In this document: positions 8,705 to 16,515 of the stretch, one piece after another | Layout: each line of letters begins with the position of its first letter | How positions within the stretch are numbered: the stretch's first letter is position 1 | Assembly (NCBI RefSeq): GCF_002904335.1 | Contig: NZ_PPHF01000135.1 | Coordinates: forward strand, 29,144 to 93,143 | DNA from: Amycolatopsis sp. CA-126428 | GTDB taxonomy: Bacteria; Actinomycetota; Actinomycetes; Mycobacteriales; Pseudonocardiaceae | DNA length: 64,000 nt | Direction: 5' to 3' | Notes under the pieces: model-generated | What the model was told of the DNA's origin: nothing | Databases searched by the model: none | Seen by the model: only the letters and a program-made list of their open reading frames with translations | Program-made: the position numbers and the translations under genes

Positions 8705-9969
8705 GGCTGCCACGACCCGTCGACCGGGATGCCCGCGGCCGCGGCGATCCGGTCGCGGGACTCGAGCAGCCGCGCGCGCAGGGCCGGGAGATCGAGGCCG
8801 AGCAGCCTGCCGTGGCGTTTGACCGCCGTTCCGGCGACGAACACGCTGTCGACCAGGCCGGGGTGACCGGCGCTGACGATCGTGCCGACGGCGTCGCCCA
8901 CCGGGAAGACCGCCGGGTCCTCGGCGTCGAGCAGGACCAGGTCGGCGTCCTTGCCGACGGTGATGCTGCCGGTCCGGGCGCCGAGCCCGCAGGTCCGGGC
9001 CCCGTCCACCGTGGCGAACGCGAGGACGTCCCGGGTCGTGAGGGCGCCGCGCTCGGCGGCCAGCGCGGTGCGCATGGCGGAGAACATGTCGCCGCCGGCG
9101 GACGGGCAGTCGTCGACCGACAGCGACGGGCGGATTCCGGCGGAGAGGGCCCGGGCGGTGATGAGCGGTTCGAAGCCCATCTTCAGCTCGACGTCCGGGC
9201 TGACCGACACCGAGCCGCCCGCGTCGGCCAGCATCGCCAGCTGGTCGTCGGAGAGGCCGTTGCCGTGGACGACGGTCGTGCGGTCGTCGAGCAGGCCGCG
9301 CTCGTGCAGTTCCGCGATCGGCCGGTCACCGCGCGGCCAGCCGCCGGTGCCGTGGACGTGCATGCTCACCGGCAGGCCGAGTTCCCGCGCCAGCGCGACG
9401 TCCGCGGCGGTTTCGTCCAGTGTGGACATCACCGGGCCGCGCAGGCCGAGGGCCATGTCTTCGCCCGGGAGCAGGGCCCGGACCCGCCGGATCTCCGGCG
9501 CGATGTCCGGCCCGGCGGCGCCGTAGCAGAAGATCGAGCGGCCCGGCGCGTCATGCAGGGCCTGGATCGCGGCGTCGGCGTTCTCGGGGCGGTCGGCGCG
9601 GTGGAACCAGTCGAGCAGGGTGGTGACCCCCGAGTTCAGCGCTTCGATCCGGCCGAGCAGGTTGCCCAGGTAGACGTCTTCGGGGCGGTAGTGCGGCCCG
9701 AGCGTGCCGTGCACGGCGACGCGGTACTGGCCGAACGTCCAGTCGGCGCCGAGACCGCGGAACGCGGTCTGCCAGGTGTGCCGGTGGGTGTCGACGAACC
9801 CGGGAAGGACGATCTTGCCTCCCGCGTCGACGACCTCGGCCCCGGCCGCGTCCAGGTCCGGGCCCACCGCGGCGATCCGGCCGTCCTCGATGAGCACGTC
9901 CCCGCGGGGGAGTGTCCCGACCGCCGGATCCATGCTGACCACCAGGCCACCGCGCACGAGCGTGTTCAT
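8680..9969 (-). CDS. Amidohydrolase of the cytosine/guanine deaminase (ATZ/TRZ-like) group
   Basis: This 429-residue protein is a metal-dependent amidohydrolase. The N-terminal composite beta-domain (MNTLVRGGLVVSMD) leads to PGFVDTHRHTWQT, whose H62 and H64 are the first two metal ligands. Later come VSMHVHGTGG, VVHGNGLSDDQ, and SLSVDDCPSAGGDMFSAMRT, the last containing the catalytic aspartate region. The C-terminal part returns to the beta-domain (GSITVGKDADLVLLD). The family deaminates or dechlorinates purines, cytosines, triazines and hydroxyatrazine analogues, and the substrate cannot be told from sequence alone. A divergent MarR gene and a palindromic site suggest control by a small aromatic or heterocyclic ligand. 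Confidence 0.85.
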   Translation of the reverse strand: MNTLVRGGLVVSMDPAVGTLPRGDVLIEDGRIAAVGPDLDAAGAEVVDAGGKIVLPGFVDTHRHTWQTAFRGLGADWTFGQYRVAVHGTLGPHYRPEDVYLGNLLGRIEALNSGVTTLLDWFHRADRPENADAAIQALHDAPGRSIFCYGAAGPDIAPEIRRVRALLPGEDMALGLRGPVMSTLDETAADVALARELGLPVSMHVHGTGGWPRGDRPIAELHERGLLDDRTTVVHGNGLSDDQLAMLADAGGSVSVSPDVELKMGFEPLITARALSAGIRPSLSVDDCPSAGGDMFSAMRTALAAERGALTTRDVLAFATVDGARTCGLGARTGSITVGKDADLVLLDAEDPAVFPVGDAVGTIVSAGHPGLVDSVFVAGTAVKRHGRLLGLDLPALRARLLESRDRIAAAAGIPVDGSWQPQEADVTR

Positions 9970-9982
9970 CAGCGTCCTCCCA

Positions 9983-10002
9983 AGAGTTGATGCGTCAACT
10001 CT
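9983..10002. promoter_or_regulatory. Candidate MarR operator between amidohydrolase and marR
   Basis: A perfect inverted repeat, AGAGTTGA-TGCG-TCAACTCT, sits in the 50-base divergent gap between the amidohydrolase and the MarR gene. The TTGA-N4-TCAA core is typical of MarR-family operators. Its place 13 bases upstream of the amidohydrolase start and 17 bases upstream of the regulator start suggests that one dimer represses both genes. Confidence 0.7.
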
Positions 10003-10019
10003 AGCTTAGACTGTCCGGC

Positions 10020-10454
10020 ATGGACATGAGCCCCGAGGATTGGGCGTTCTGGGACACCTGGATGCGCGCGCACCGCCTGCTCGTCCGCGAGCTCGACCGC
10101 GGCCTGCAGCGCGACTGCGGCATTTCGAAGGCCGAGTTCAGCGTGCTGGTGACGCTGCGGCGCCCGATGCGCGTCGGCGAGCTCGCCGACGCGCTCGGCT
10201 GGGAGAAGAGCCGGGTCGCGCACCTGTTGACGCGCATGGAGAAGCGCGGCCTGGTCGTCCGGACCGAAGACGGGGCCGGCGGCCGGCGCACCGGGATCGA
10301 GCTCACCGAGGAGGGCCGCCGCCTGGCCGGCAGCGCGACGAGGGTCCACGGCGCCAACATCCGCCGGTCTGTTCTCGACCACCTCACCCCCGACCAGGCG
10401 GCGGCCATCCGGTCCTGGAGCGAGGAGCTGGTCGAGCGCGTCGAGCCGGGCTAG
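10020..10454 (+). CDS. MarR-family transcriptional regulator
   Basis: A 144-residue winged-helix regulator. The N-terminal dimerisation helix (WAFWDTWMRAHRLLVRELDRGL) is followed by the winged helix with MRVGELADALGWEKSRVAHLLTRM as the recognition region and a wing (EDGAGGRRTGIELT), then a C-terminal dimerisation helix. MarR proteins bind DNA as dimers and release it on binding small phenolic or heterocyclic ligands. It is transcribed away from the amidohydrolase and probably represses that gene and itself through the palindrome in the shared promoter. Confidence 0.9.
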   Translation: MDMSPEDWAFWDTWMRAHRLLVRELDRGLQRDCGISKAEFSVLVTLRRPMRVGELADALGWEKSRVAHLLTRMEKRGLVVRTEDGAGGRRTGIELTEEGRRLAGSATRVHGANIRRSVLDHLTPDQAAAIRSWSEELVERVEPG

Positions 10455-11100
10455 AACCGGGCGGCCAGGTTCGCCGACGGGACTTTGCCGCGGTGGACGA
10501 GACCACGCTGTACGTCGAGTAGGCGCCGTACCTGCCGCCGCCGATCCGGGCCACCAGCCCCGGCGCGTCCGACGTCCCGATCACCACCAGGGCCGGCGTG
10601 GTGATCTCGGCGAGCCGGTGCCGGGTGTCCGGGATCCACTCCGTCCACTGTGGAGCGGTCCACTCGTGCCGGTACACCTGTGAGCACATTGCCCGGACCA
10701 GCGCGAGCATTTCGCCCGGCAACACGGAGACCTCACGCGCCGGCCCGGCGACCAGGTACCGGATGTTGGCCTCCACCATGGCCCGCACGTCCGCCGGGCA
10801 TGACTTCCGCGGCCAGCCGCGCGATGTCCGCCAGCATGTGGTCCGGCCAGGTGTGCCCGGTGAGACCCGAACCGAGCAACGCCAGCAGATCCTCGTAGTG
10901 GGCGTTCACCGGTTTCGCCACGGGTTTCCCCGAACCCGCGGCGGTCGTAGCGGATCACCCGGTGGGTGGCGGCGAGCTCGGTGAACTGCGCGTCCCACAT
11001 CCGGCGGTCGCCCAGTGCGGGCTGCAGCAGCACGACCGCGGGCCCCTCTCCCGCGTCGTCGTGGCCGAACGCCGTCCCGCCCACCTCGATCGCCGCCACG
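10452..11100 (-). pseudogene. Broken alpha/beta hydrolase
   Basis: Pieces of an alpha/beta hydrolase are spread over all three minus-strand frames in the right order. The N-terminal part (AAIEVGGTAFGHDDAG, PAVVLLQPALGDRRMW, HRVIRYDRRGFGET) comes first, then HYEDLLALLGSGLTG, then a lid/cap piece (VEANIRYLVAGPAREV, HRLAEITTPALVVIG), and a last bit (VHRGKVPSANLAARF) that resembles the GHxPxxE-type C-terminus. At least two frameshifts separate the pieces. The nucleophile elbow (GxSxG) expected after HYEDLLALL is absent, so a segment has been deleted. No intact product is possible. Confidence 0.75.
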
Positions 11101-11172
11101 GCCCCAAACCAGCCACCCGACCGCGTCACACACCGCCGGTTTCGCTGAGGGCGAGAAGCTAAAGTGCGGCTC

Positions 11173-11952
11173 ATGACCGACGGATTCGACCTGACGCGCG
11201 AGGGCGATGTCGCCCGCCTGACGCTGACCCGGCCGGAGAAGATGAACGCCATCACCTACGGCATGTGGGCGGCGATCCCGGACGTGGTCGCCGAGGTGGA
11301 GGCCGACCCGGCGCTGAAAGTGCTGGTGATCACCGGTGCGGGGGAGCACTTCTCCGCCGGCGCCGACATCAGCGAGTTCGGGGAGCTGCGCACCACGGCC
11401 GACGGCGCGGCGAGCTACGACAAAGCCGTCGAAGGCGCGGTCGCCGCCCTCACCGCGATGCGCAAGCCGTCGGTCGCGATGATCCGGGGCAACTGCATCG
11501 GCGGCGGCTGCCAGGTCTCGGTCGCCTGCGACTTCCGGTTCGCCGCCGAGGGCGCGCGGTTCGGCATCACCCCGGCGAAGCTCGGCATCGTCTACCACTT
11601 CGACTCGACGCGCCAGCTCGTCTCGCTCGTCGGGCCGGCCCACGCCAAGTACTTCCTCCTCTCCGGTGAGCTGATCACCGCCGCCCGCGCCCGCGAGATC
11701 GGCCTGCTCAACGACGTCTTCCCGGCCGAGGACCTCGAAGCCTCGACGCTGGCGTTCGCGGAGACGTTGTGCGCGCGGTCCCAGGCGTCGATCCGCGGGA
11801 TGAACCGGATCATCGAAAAGATCGTCGCCGGGCAGGAAACCCCGGACGCCGAGGTCGAGGAGATCCGCTCGGAAGCCCTGCACGGCGAGGACTACGCCGA
11901 GGGGGTCGCCGCCTTCCTGGCGCGGCGCCCGCCGCGGTTCACCTTCCGCTGA
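11173..11952 (+). CDS. Enoyl-CoA hydratase/isomerase family protein
   Basis: This is a crotonase-fold protein of 259 residues. It has the CoA-binding segment GEHFSAGADISEFGE, where the A/G-D pair forms part of the oxyanion hole, and the second oxyanion-hole motif IRGNCIGGGCQVSVACDFRFA. The start is set at the ATG of MTDGFDL because the conserved domain begins there; a GTG nine bases upstream is in frame. Members hydrate enoyl-CoA, isomerise it or hydrolyse CoA esters, and the exact reaction is not clear. No neighbouring CoA ligase or dehydrogenase gives more context. Confidence 0.88.
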   Translation: MTDGFDLTREGDVARLTLTRPEKMNAITYGMWAAIPDVVAEVEADPALKVLVITGAGEHFSAGADISEFGELRTTADGAASYDKAVEGAVAALTAMRKPSVAMIRGNCIGGGCQVSVACDFRFAAEGARFGITPAKLGIVYHFDSTRQLVSLVGPAHAKYFLLSGELITAARAREIGLLNDVFPAEDLEASTLAFAETLCARSQASIRGMNRIIEKIVAGQETPDAEVEEIRSEALHGEDYAEGVAAFLARRPPRFTFR

Positions 11953-11955
11953 GCC

Positions 11956-12519
11956 TCAGCCGTCCAGGTAGGCGTGGAAGTGCTCGGCGACGACGTCGGT
12001 GACACCGGCGGGGCCGAGCCTGCCGTCGATCTCGATGACGCGGATGCCGAGGTCCCGCGCCGCCCGCACGGCTTGGGCGGCGAGCATCCGGTCGCGCGTG
12101 AGCCGGGTGCGCTGCTGCGGGATCGCGGGTGCCTCCGGCCGGTGCCGGAGCTGGTGCTGGCGGAACAGCTCGGTCGGCACCAGCACCACCATGCGGCCGG
12201 GGGAGTCCACGAGCGGGGCGACCAGCTCCGGCCGCAGGCCCCGGCCTTCGGCGACGACCGGCCGCGGCGAGGTCAGCGCGCGCAGGTCGTCGAGGGCGCG
12301 GTCGAAGCGGCGCCCGAACTCGGCCATCAGCGCGGCCAGCTGGTCGCCCGCCGGGAGGTCGTCCGGCAGCGGGGACCCGGGCCGGGCCCGGTCGTCGTGG
12401 TGGTACGCCGTCAGGCCGTGCCGCTCGGCCAGCAGCCGCGCGACGGTGGACTTGCCGGTCCAGGGAGCGCCACCGATCCACAGCGCCTTCCGGAGGGTGC
12501 CGAACGGATCCCGCGTCAT
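11956..12519 (-). CDS. P-loop NTPase / AAA-type kinase-like protein
   Basis: A 187-residue soluble protein with a P-loop GAPWTGKS at residues 17-24, a following substrate region (YHHDDRARPG), and VVAEGRGLRPELV placed like a Walker B or substrate-binding strand. The fold resembles small-molecule or nucleotide kinases such as the chloramphenicol phosphotransferase-like and shikimate-kinase-like proteins. Ends (IRVIEIDGRLGPAGVTDVV) are typical of that superfamily. The substrate is unknown. It converges on the enoyl-CoA hydratase gene with a gap of three bases. Confidence 0.7.
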   Translation of the reverse strand: MTRDPFGTLRKALWIGGAPWTGKSTVARLLAERHGLTAYHHDDRARPGSPLPDDLPAGDQLAALMAEFGRRFDRALDDLRALTSPRPVVAEGRGLRPELVAPLVDSPGRMVVLVPTELFRQHQLRHRPEAPAIPQQRTRLTRDRMLAAQAVRAARDLGIRVIEIDGRLGPAGVTDVVAEHFHAYLDG

Positions 12520-12614
12520 GGGACGACTATCGCGGGCCCGGCGCCCCGATGGCCAGTGTTCCGGCGCCGGTTGATCCGTTCAGCGCACCGTGACCGGGCG
12601 CGCACGCCCGGGGG

Positions 12615-13448
12615 TCAGGGCCGGTCGCCTTCGCCGTCGACGACGAGCACGGTGGCGGAGTCCGCGAAGTCCGGCTGCGGGCCGATCCGGAAGTGGAAGC
12701 GCGAGCCCGGCCGCACCGCGGCGATCACCTGGTTTTCGGCCGTGTCCAGCACGATGATCGCGAGCTCGGTGGTCTTCGGTTCCGGGCGCAGCACGACGTC
12801 CGGGCGCGGCTCGGGGACGACGATCGGGAGCGGCAGGGTGCCGCTGACCGAGCCGCTGCCGAAGTCGTCCTCTTCGCGCGCTTGCGGTTCGAACGGGGCC
12901 GGGGGGAGCAGCTGCGGGCGGCGCCGCCACCAGAGCCCGGCGAGCAGGCCGGTCAGCAGGCCGCCGGTGCCGCTGACGGCCGAAGCGAGGCCGACGCCGA
13001 GACCGGACGTCTCCTCGGCCGGAGCGGCCTTGGCCACCGGAGCCGGCTTGGCCGCCGGAGGAACGGGCGCGGGGGCCGGTAGCGGGCCGAACTGCACGCC
13101 CGGCTTCTGGACGGCGTCCTCGGGCAGCTGGAGCACCTGACCGGGCTCGATCGCCGCGGCATCGGTGAACGGCGTGCCGTCCGGCCGCGGCCGGCCCTGG
13201 TTGAGCTGGAAGATCTCGGGGAAGCGGCGCCCGTCGCCGAGCGCGCGTTCGGCGATCTTGAACAGCGTGATGTCCTCGGGGTTGTCGGCGTGCGGCACGA
13301 TGTAGTACTTGACCGGCGGCGGGTCGGCCTGGGCGAACGCGGGACCGCCGGCGAGCACGGCGAAGAGGACACCGGCGCAGCCGGCCTGACCGGCCCGCCC
13401 GAGGACGCGGCGGACCGCGGGAACCCGGTTTTCGACCATCGTCGGCAC
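12615..13448 (-). CDS. LysM-like, single-pass membrane protein
   Basis: The 277-residue protein starts with an N-terminal hydrophobic signal (VLFAVLAGGPAFAQA). A LysM-like domain follows (KYYIVPHADNPEDITL, FKIAERALGDGRRFPE, IFQLNQGR), then a Pro/Ala-rich linker, and one membrane helix (GGLLTGLLAGLWW) followed by a basic stop-transfer (RRRP). The cytoplasmic part is acidic and has no family that I can name. The design (export signal, LysM, Pro/Ala linker, TM, cytosolic domain) recalls actinobacterial cell-wall sensing proteins, but no partner kinase is nearby. It could bind peptidoglycan; this is inference from the LysM-like segment. Confidence 0.65.
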   Translation of the reverse strand: MPTMVENRVPAVRRVLGRAGQAGCAGVLFAVLAGGPAFAQADPPPVKYYIVPHADNPEDITLFKIAERALGDGRRFPEIFQLNQGRPRPDGTPFTDAAAIEPGQVLQLPEDAVQKPGVQFGPLPAPAPVPPAAKPAPVAKAAPAEETSGLGVGLASAVSGTGGLLTGLLAGLWWRRRPQLLPPAPFEPQAREEDDFGSGSVSGTLPLPIVVPEPRPDVVLRPEPKTTELAIIVLDTAENQVIAAVRPGSRFHFRIGPQPDFADSATVLVVDGEGDRP

Positions 13449-13512
13449 CTCTCCCCGGCGACCCGGCGGGCCTCCGGTGTTGCCCCCTACACGGGGCGGG
13501 CGCGGACGCGGT

Positions 13513-14292
13513 TCAGATCTTGTCCCACGGCACGGTCTCGTACGCTTCGGCGAGCAGGGCCACGGCGTGGTCGGCCGGCGGCAGCACGAGGTCGTCGACG
13601 GACGCGACCGCGCGCCCGGGCGTCTCGGAGTTCGTCACGAACACGGCGTCGAAATCGCGGAGGTCGGCGGGCCGGACCTCCCGCGTCTCCTGCGGCACGC
13701 CGCGCCGCCGTAGGGCTTCCCGCTGCACCAGCATCGTGATCCCGGGCAGCACCGCGGCTTCCGGCCACACGACGGTGTTCCCGGCGAGGAAGCCGGCGTT
13801 CCAGATCGAGGCTTCGCTGATCCGGCCCCGGTGGTCGACGAACAACGCGTCGTCGAAGCCCGCCAACCGGGCTTGGCGGGCCGCGTGGATCTGGCCGAAC
13901 GTGCCGAGGTGCTTGACCTCCGGCAAATCGCGCTGGTAGCGCACGGTCCGCAGGCGCAGCGGCGCCGGGTCGGCCGGGCGCGGCGGCCCCGTCCGGACCA
14001 GGATCTCGGGGGTCATCGGCTCGTCGAAGGACCGCGTGAGCACGACGACCCGGACCGAGAGCGTGGATTCCCCGGCGACCGCCCGCCGGACGTAGGAACG
14101 CACGAGGCCGACGTCGAGTTCGGTGCCGAACAGCAGCCGCGTGCTCGTGGCGAGCCGCTCGAGGTGGAACGCGAGCCCGCGGACCCGCCCGTCCCGGACC
14201 TGCATCGCGGTGAAGTGGCCGTAGGAGACCATTCCCGCGAGTGCGGCGTCCGGGCCGAGCGGATCCCCGTTCAGCTCGAACCGGTGCGGCAC
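13513..14292 (-). CDS. Class IV aminotransferase (branched-chain / ADC-lyase fold)
   Basis: A PLP enzyme of fold type IV, 259 residues. The N-terminal segment FTAMQVRDGRVRGLAFHLERL, the candidate PLP lysine K127 in PEVKHLGTFGQ, the conserved DDALFVDHRGRISEASIWN and the C-terminal VFVTNSETPGRAVASVDD all match the family, which includes branched-chain aminotransferases, D-amino acid transaminases and 4-amino-4-deoxychorismate lyases. There is no pabA/pabB next to it, so the specific reaction is open. The GTG start overlaps the upstream cyclophilin stop as TAGTG, implying translational coupling. Confidence 0.82.
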   Translation of the reverse strand: MPHRFELNGDPLGPDAALAGMVSYGHFTAMQVRDGRVRGLAFHLERLATSTRLLFGTELDVGLVRSYVRRAVAGESTLSVRVVVLTRSFDEPMTPEILVRTGPPRPADPAPLRLRTVRYQRDLPEVKHLGTFGQIHAARQARLAGFDDALFVDHRGRISEASIWNAGFLAGNTVVWPEAAVLPGITMLVQREALRRRGVPQETREVRPADLRDFDAVFVTNSETPGRAVASVDDLVLPPADHAVALLAEAYETVPWDKI

Positions 14293-15167
14293 TACTGGAC
14301 GGTGACGCCCGTGAACTTGACCTGCTTGGTCGGCGCTCCGGTGCCGTCCTGCGGGTTCGGGTTCGCGATGCCGGCCTTCGCCACCGCGTCGAGCACCTTC
14401 AGGCCCTCGTCGCTGATGCTGCCGAACACCGAGTAGTCCGCCGGGAGGCCGTCGGCGCTGCCGTAGACCATGAAGAACTGGCTGCCGCCGGAGTTCGGGG
14501 CCTGCGTCTTCGCCATGGCGAGGATGCCGCGGCCGTACTTGATCTCCGGGAACGCCTCGTCCGGCATCGTGTAGCCCGGGCCGCCCTGGCCGTCCTGGGT
14601 CGGGTCGCCGGTGGCCGACGGGTCACCGCACTGCAGCATCTGCAGGCCCTCGGTGCCGAGCCGGTGGCACATGGTGTCGGTGTAGAAGTTCTGCTGGGAG
14701 AGGCTGATGAAGCTCTGCACCGCGCAGGGGGCGAGCGCCCGGTCGAGCGTCAGCGGGATGTCGCCCGCGGTGCTCTTGAGCGTGACGTTCACCGTGCCGG
14801 TCGACGGGACGTTCTTGCCGTCCGGCGGGTTCACCTTCTTCGGCGCCTTGCCCGTCGCGTCGGCCTTGAAGTCGCACGTCGTCGGGTTCGGCAACGGCGT
14901 CGCCCGCTTCGGCAGCGCGGTGCGCTGCGTCGGGATCTGGAGGTCGGTCGGCGGCGGAGCGGCCGAGGACGACGATGCCGCGGTGTTGGCGCTGTCGCCG
15001 CTGTTCGCGCTCACGATCCACACCACGACACCGGCGACGACGAGGACGGCCACGCCGACTACCCCAGCCCCGATCATCCGGCGTCGCTTCTGCTGCTCCA
15101 GTCGGCGCTCGAGCTGCCGCTCGAGTTTGCGCTTCGCAGCTTCGCGGCGCTGCTGGTTGGTCGCCAC
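14292..15167 (-). CDS. ppiB: Membrane-anchored cyclophilin-type peptidyl-prolyl isomerase
   Basis: This 291-residue protein has a basic coiled N-terminus (residues 5-30), one membrane helix (MIGAGVVGVAVLVVAGVVVW), a Thr/Pro-rich linker, and a cyclophilin domain with VNVTLKSTAGDIPLTLD, VQSFISLSQQNFY, MCHRL, QCGDPSATG, GRGILAMAKTQ, GGSQFFMVYG and YSVFGSISDEG. The catalytic Arg of classical cyclophilins (FHR) is replaced by CHR-type residues, as in other actinobacterial secreted cyclophilins. It catalyses proline isomerisation outside the membrane. Its position near rel and the MBL hydrolase matches the M. tuberculosis rel-ppiB-Rv2581c order. Confidence 0.9.
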   Translation of the reverse strand: MATNQQRREAAKRKLERQLERRLEQQKRRRMIGAGVVGVAVLVVAGVVVWIVSANSGDSANTAASSSSAAPPPTDLQIPTQRTALPKRATPLPNPTTCDFKADATGKAPKKVNPPDGKNVPSTGTVNVTLKSTAGDIPLTLDRALAPCAVQSFISLSQQNFYTDTMCHRLGTEGLQMLQCGDPSATGDPTQDGQGGPGYTMPDEAFPEIKYGRGILAMAKTQAPNSGGSQFFMVYGSADGLPADYSVFGSISDEGLKVLDAVAKAGIANPNPQDGTGAPTKQVKFTGVTVQ

Positions 15168-15315
15168 CCCGTACCCTCCCAGGTTCCGCTCGTCTCACAC
15201 GTTTGAGGTAGCGGCAGTGTATGGGCACAGCCTGTGAGGACCATGTACAGGGCCCGCTAGTCTCAACCCGATCGTGATCGGCGCCATCCGGCGCGGAAGT
15301 CCGGGGAGGCGTTCG

Positions 15316-15888
15316 GTGCTCGTCGTCGGGTTCGGCAGCGGCCCGCTGCAGGCCAACTGCTACCTGCTGGCGGCGGCCGCCGGCGGGCCGTGCGTGGTCG
15401 TCGATCCGGGCCAGGAGGTGGCCGCGCCGCTGGCCGCCGCGCTCGGCGAGCACGGGCTGGTCCCGGCGGCGTTGCTGGCCACCCACGGGCACCCCGACCA
15501 CGTCGCCTCGGCGGCCGCGCTGTCGGCCGAACACGGCGTCCCGCTGCACCTGCACCCGGCCGACGTGCCGCTGTACGACGGCGACAGCGTGCCCCTTTCC
15601 CCGGGCGTGTACGCGGGCCTGGACGTCGACGTCCGGCCGGTGCCGGGCCACACCCCGGGATCGGTGGTGCTGGGCCTGGAGACGCCCGAGGGCGGCCGGC
15701 TCGCGCTGACCGGCGACACGCTGTTCGCCGGATCGATCGGCCGCGGGGACGTGACGGCGGCGCTGCGGGACCTGCTGGCGGCGTTCCCGGACGACACGGT
15801 GGTGCTGCCGGGCCACGGCCCGGCGACGACGATCGGCCGGGAACGCGCGGGCAACCCGTTCCTCGCCGGGACGGGGGCGCACCGATGA
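15316..15888 (+). CDS. MBL-fold hydrolase (glyoxalase II-like, Rv2581c-type)
   Basis: A 190-residue metallo-beta-lactamase fold protein. The GTG of MLVVGFGSGPLQANCY is used because GGGGAGG lies six bases upstream; a longer reading adds a non-conserved leader. Zinc ligands are in THGHPDH, in the His of VPGHTPGS, in the Asp of TGDTLFAGSIGRGD and in the final PGHGPATT. The short length is typical of the group that lacks the C-terminal substrate domain of true glyoxalase II. Its order relative to the cyclophilin is the same as in mycobacteria. Confidence 0.88.
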   Translation: MLVVGFGSGPLQANCYLLAAAAGGPCVVVDPGQEVAAPLAAALGEHGLVPAALLATHGHPDHVASAAALSAEHGVPLHLHPADVPLYDGDSVPLSPGVYAGLDVDVRPVPGHTPGSVVLGLETPEGGRLALTGDTLFAGSIGRGDVTAALRDLLAAFPDDTVVLPGHGPATTIGRERAGNPFLAGTGAHR

Positions 15889-16514
15889 CCGAGCGAATCG
15901 CGCTGTTCGAGGAGGATCCGCGCGGCCGCCGTCGCCGCGGGATTTCGGGCCTGATCGGCGTGGTGATCGTCGCGGCGGCGTTCGGCGGGATCGCCGGCCT
16001 GATCGGCGGCACGGTGACCGGCCTGGTCGTCGCGCTGGTGATCGCCCTGCCGCTGCTGTACGTGATGGCGGTCAGCATCCGCCGCCGCGTCTGGCTGGAG
16101 GGTTCGACGCTGCTGGTGCGCACGTGGGGGCTGCGCCGTGTCGACCTGTCGACGGCGACGCGCCTCGACCTCGTCATCGGTGACGTCCGGGGCAGCCGCA
16201 CGGTGAGCCTGCTGGTCAACGCCGGCCGGCGCGGCAAGGTGGCGAAGGTGGATCTCGCCGTCTTCTCCGGGACCGGCGGGCGCGAGCTCGGCATCATGCA
16301 GCTGCGGAAGCTGGCGAACGCGCTGATGAACAACACCGAGGCGAACGGCATCGTGTTCGGCGAGCTCCTGGTCGCCGAGCTGAAGGCGGAGGCCCGCGGC
16401 TCCGGCGTGGCGGAGCGCCCGCTCTACCGGCTGGCGTCGGTGGCGCCGTCGGGCAAGTACGTGCAGCGCTTCACCATGGAAGCCGTCAGCCGGTTCGTGG
16501 CGACGCTGGACTGA
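15885..16514 (+). CDS. Membrane protein with PH-like cytoplasmic domain
   Basis: The ATG overlaps the stop of the MBL gene (ATGA), so the two are coupled. The 209-residue protein begins with a short basic N-terminus, has two adjacent membrane segments (ISGLIGVVIVAAAFGGIAGL and VTGLVVALVIALPLLYVMAV), and continues with a beta-rich domain (RRVWLEGSTLLVRTWGLRRVDLSTATRLDL) reminiscent of bacterial PH domains (DUF-type). I do not recognise a named family. The function is unknown. It takes the place where hisS lies in mycobacteria. Confidence 0.75.
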   Translation: MTERIALFEEDPRGRRRRGISGLIGVVIVAAAFGGIAGLIGGTVTGLVVALVIALPLLYVMAVSIRRRVWLEGSTLLVRTWGLRRVDLSTATRLDLVIGDVRGSRTVSLLVNAGRRGKVAKVDLAVFSGTGGRELGIMQLRKLANALMNNTEANGIVFGELLVAELKAEARGSGVAERPLYRLASVAPSGKYVQRFTMEAVSRFVATLD

Positions 16515-16515
16515 G

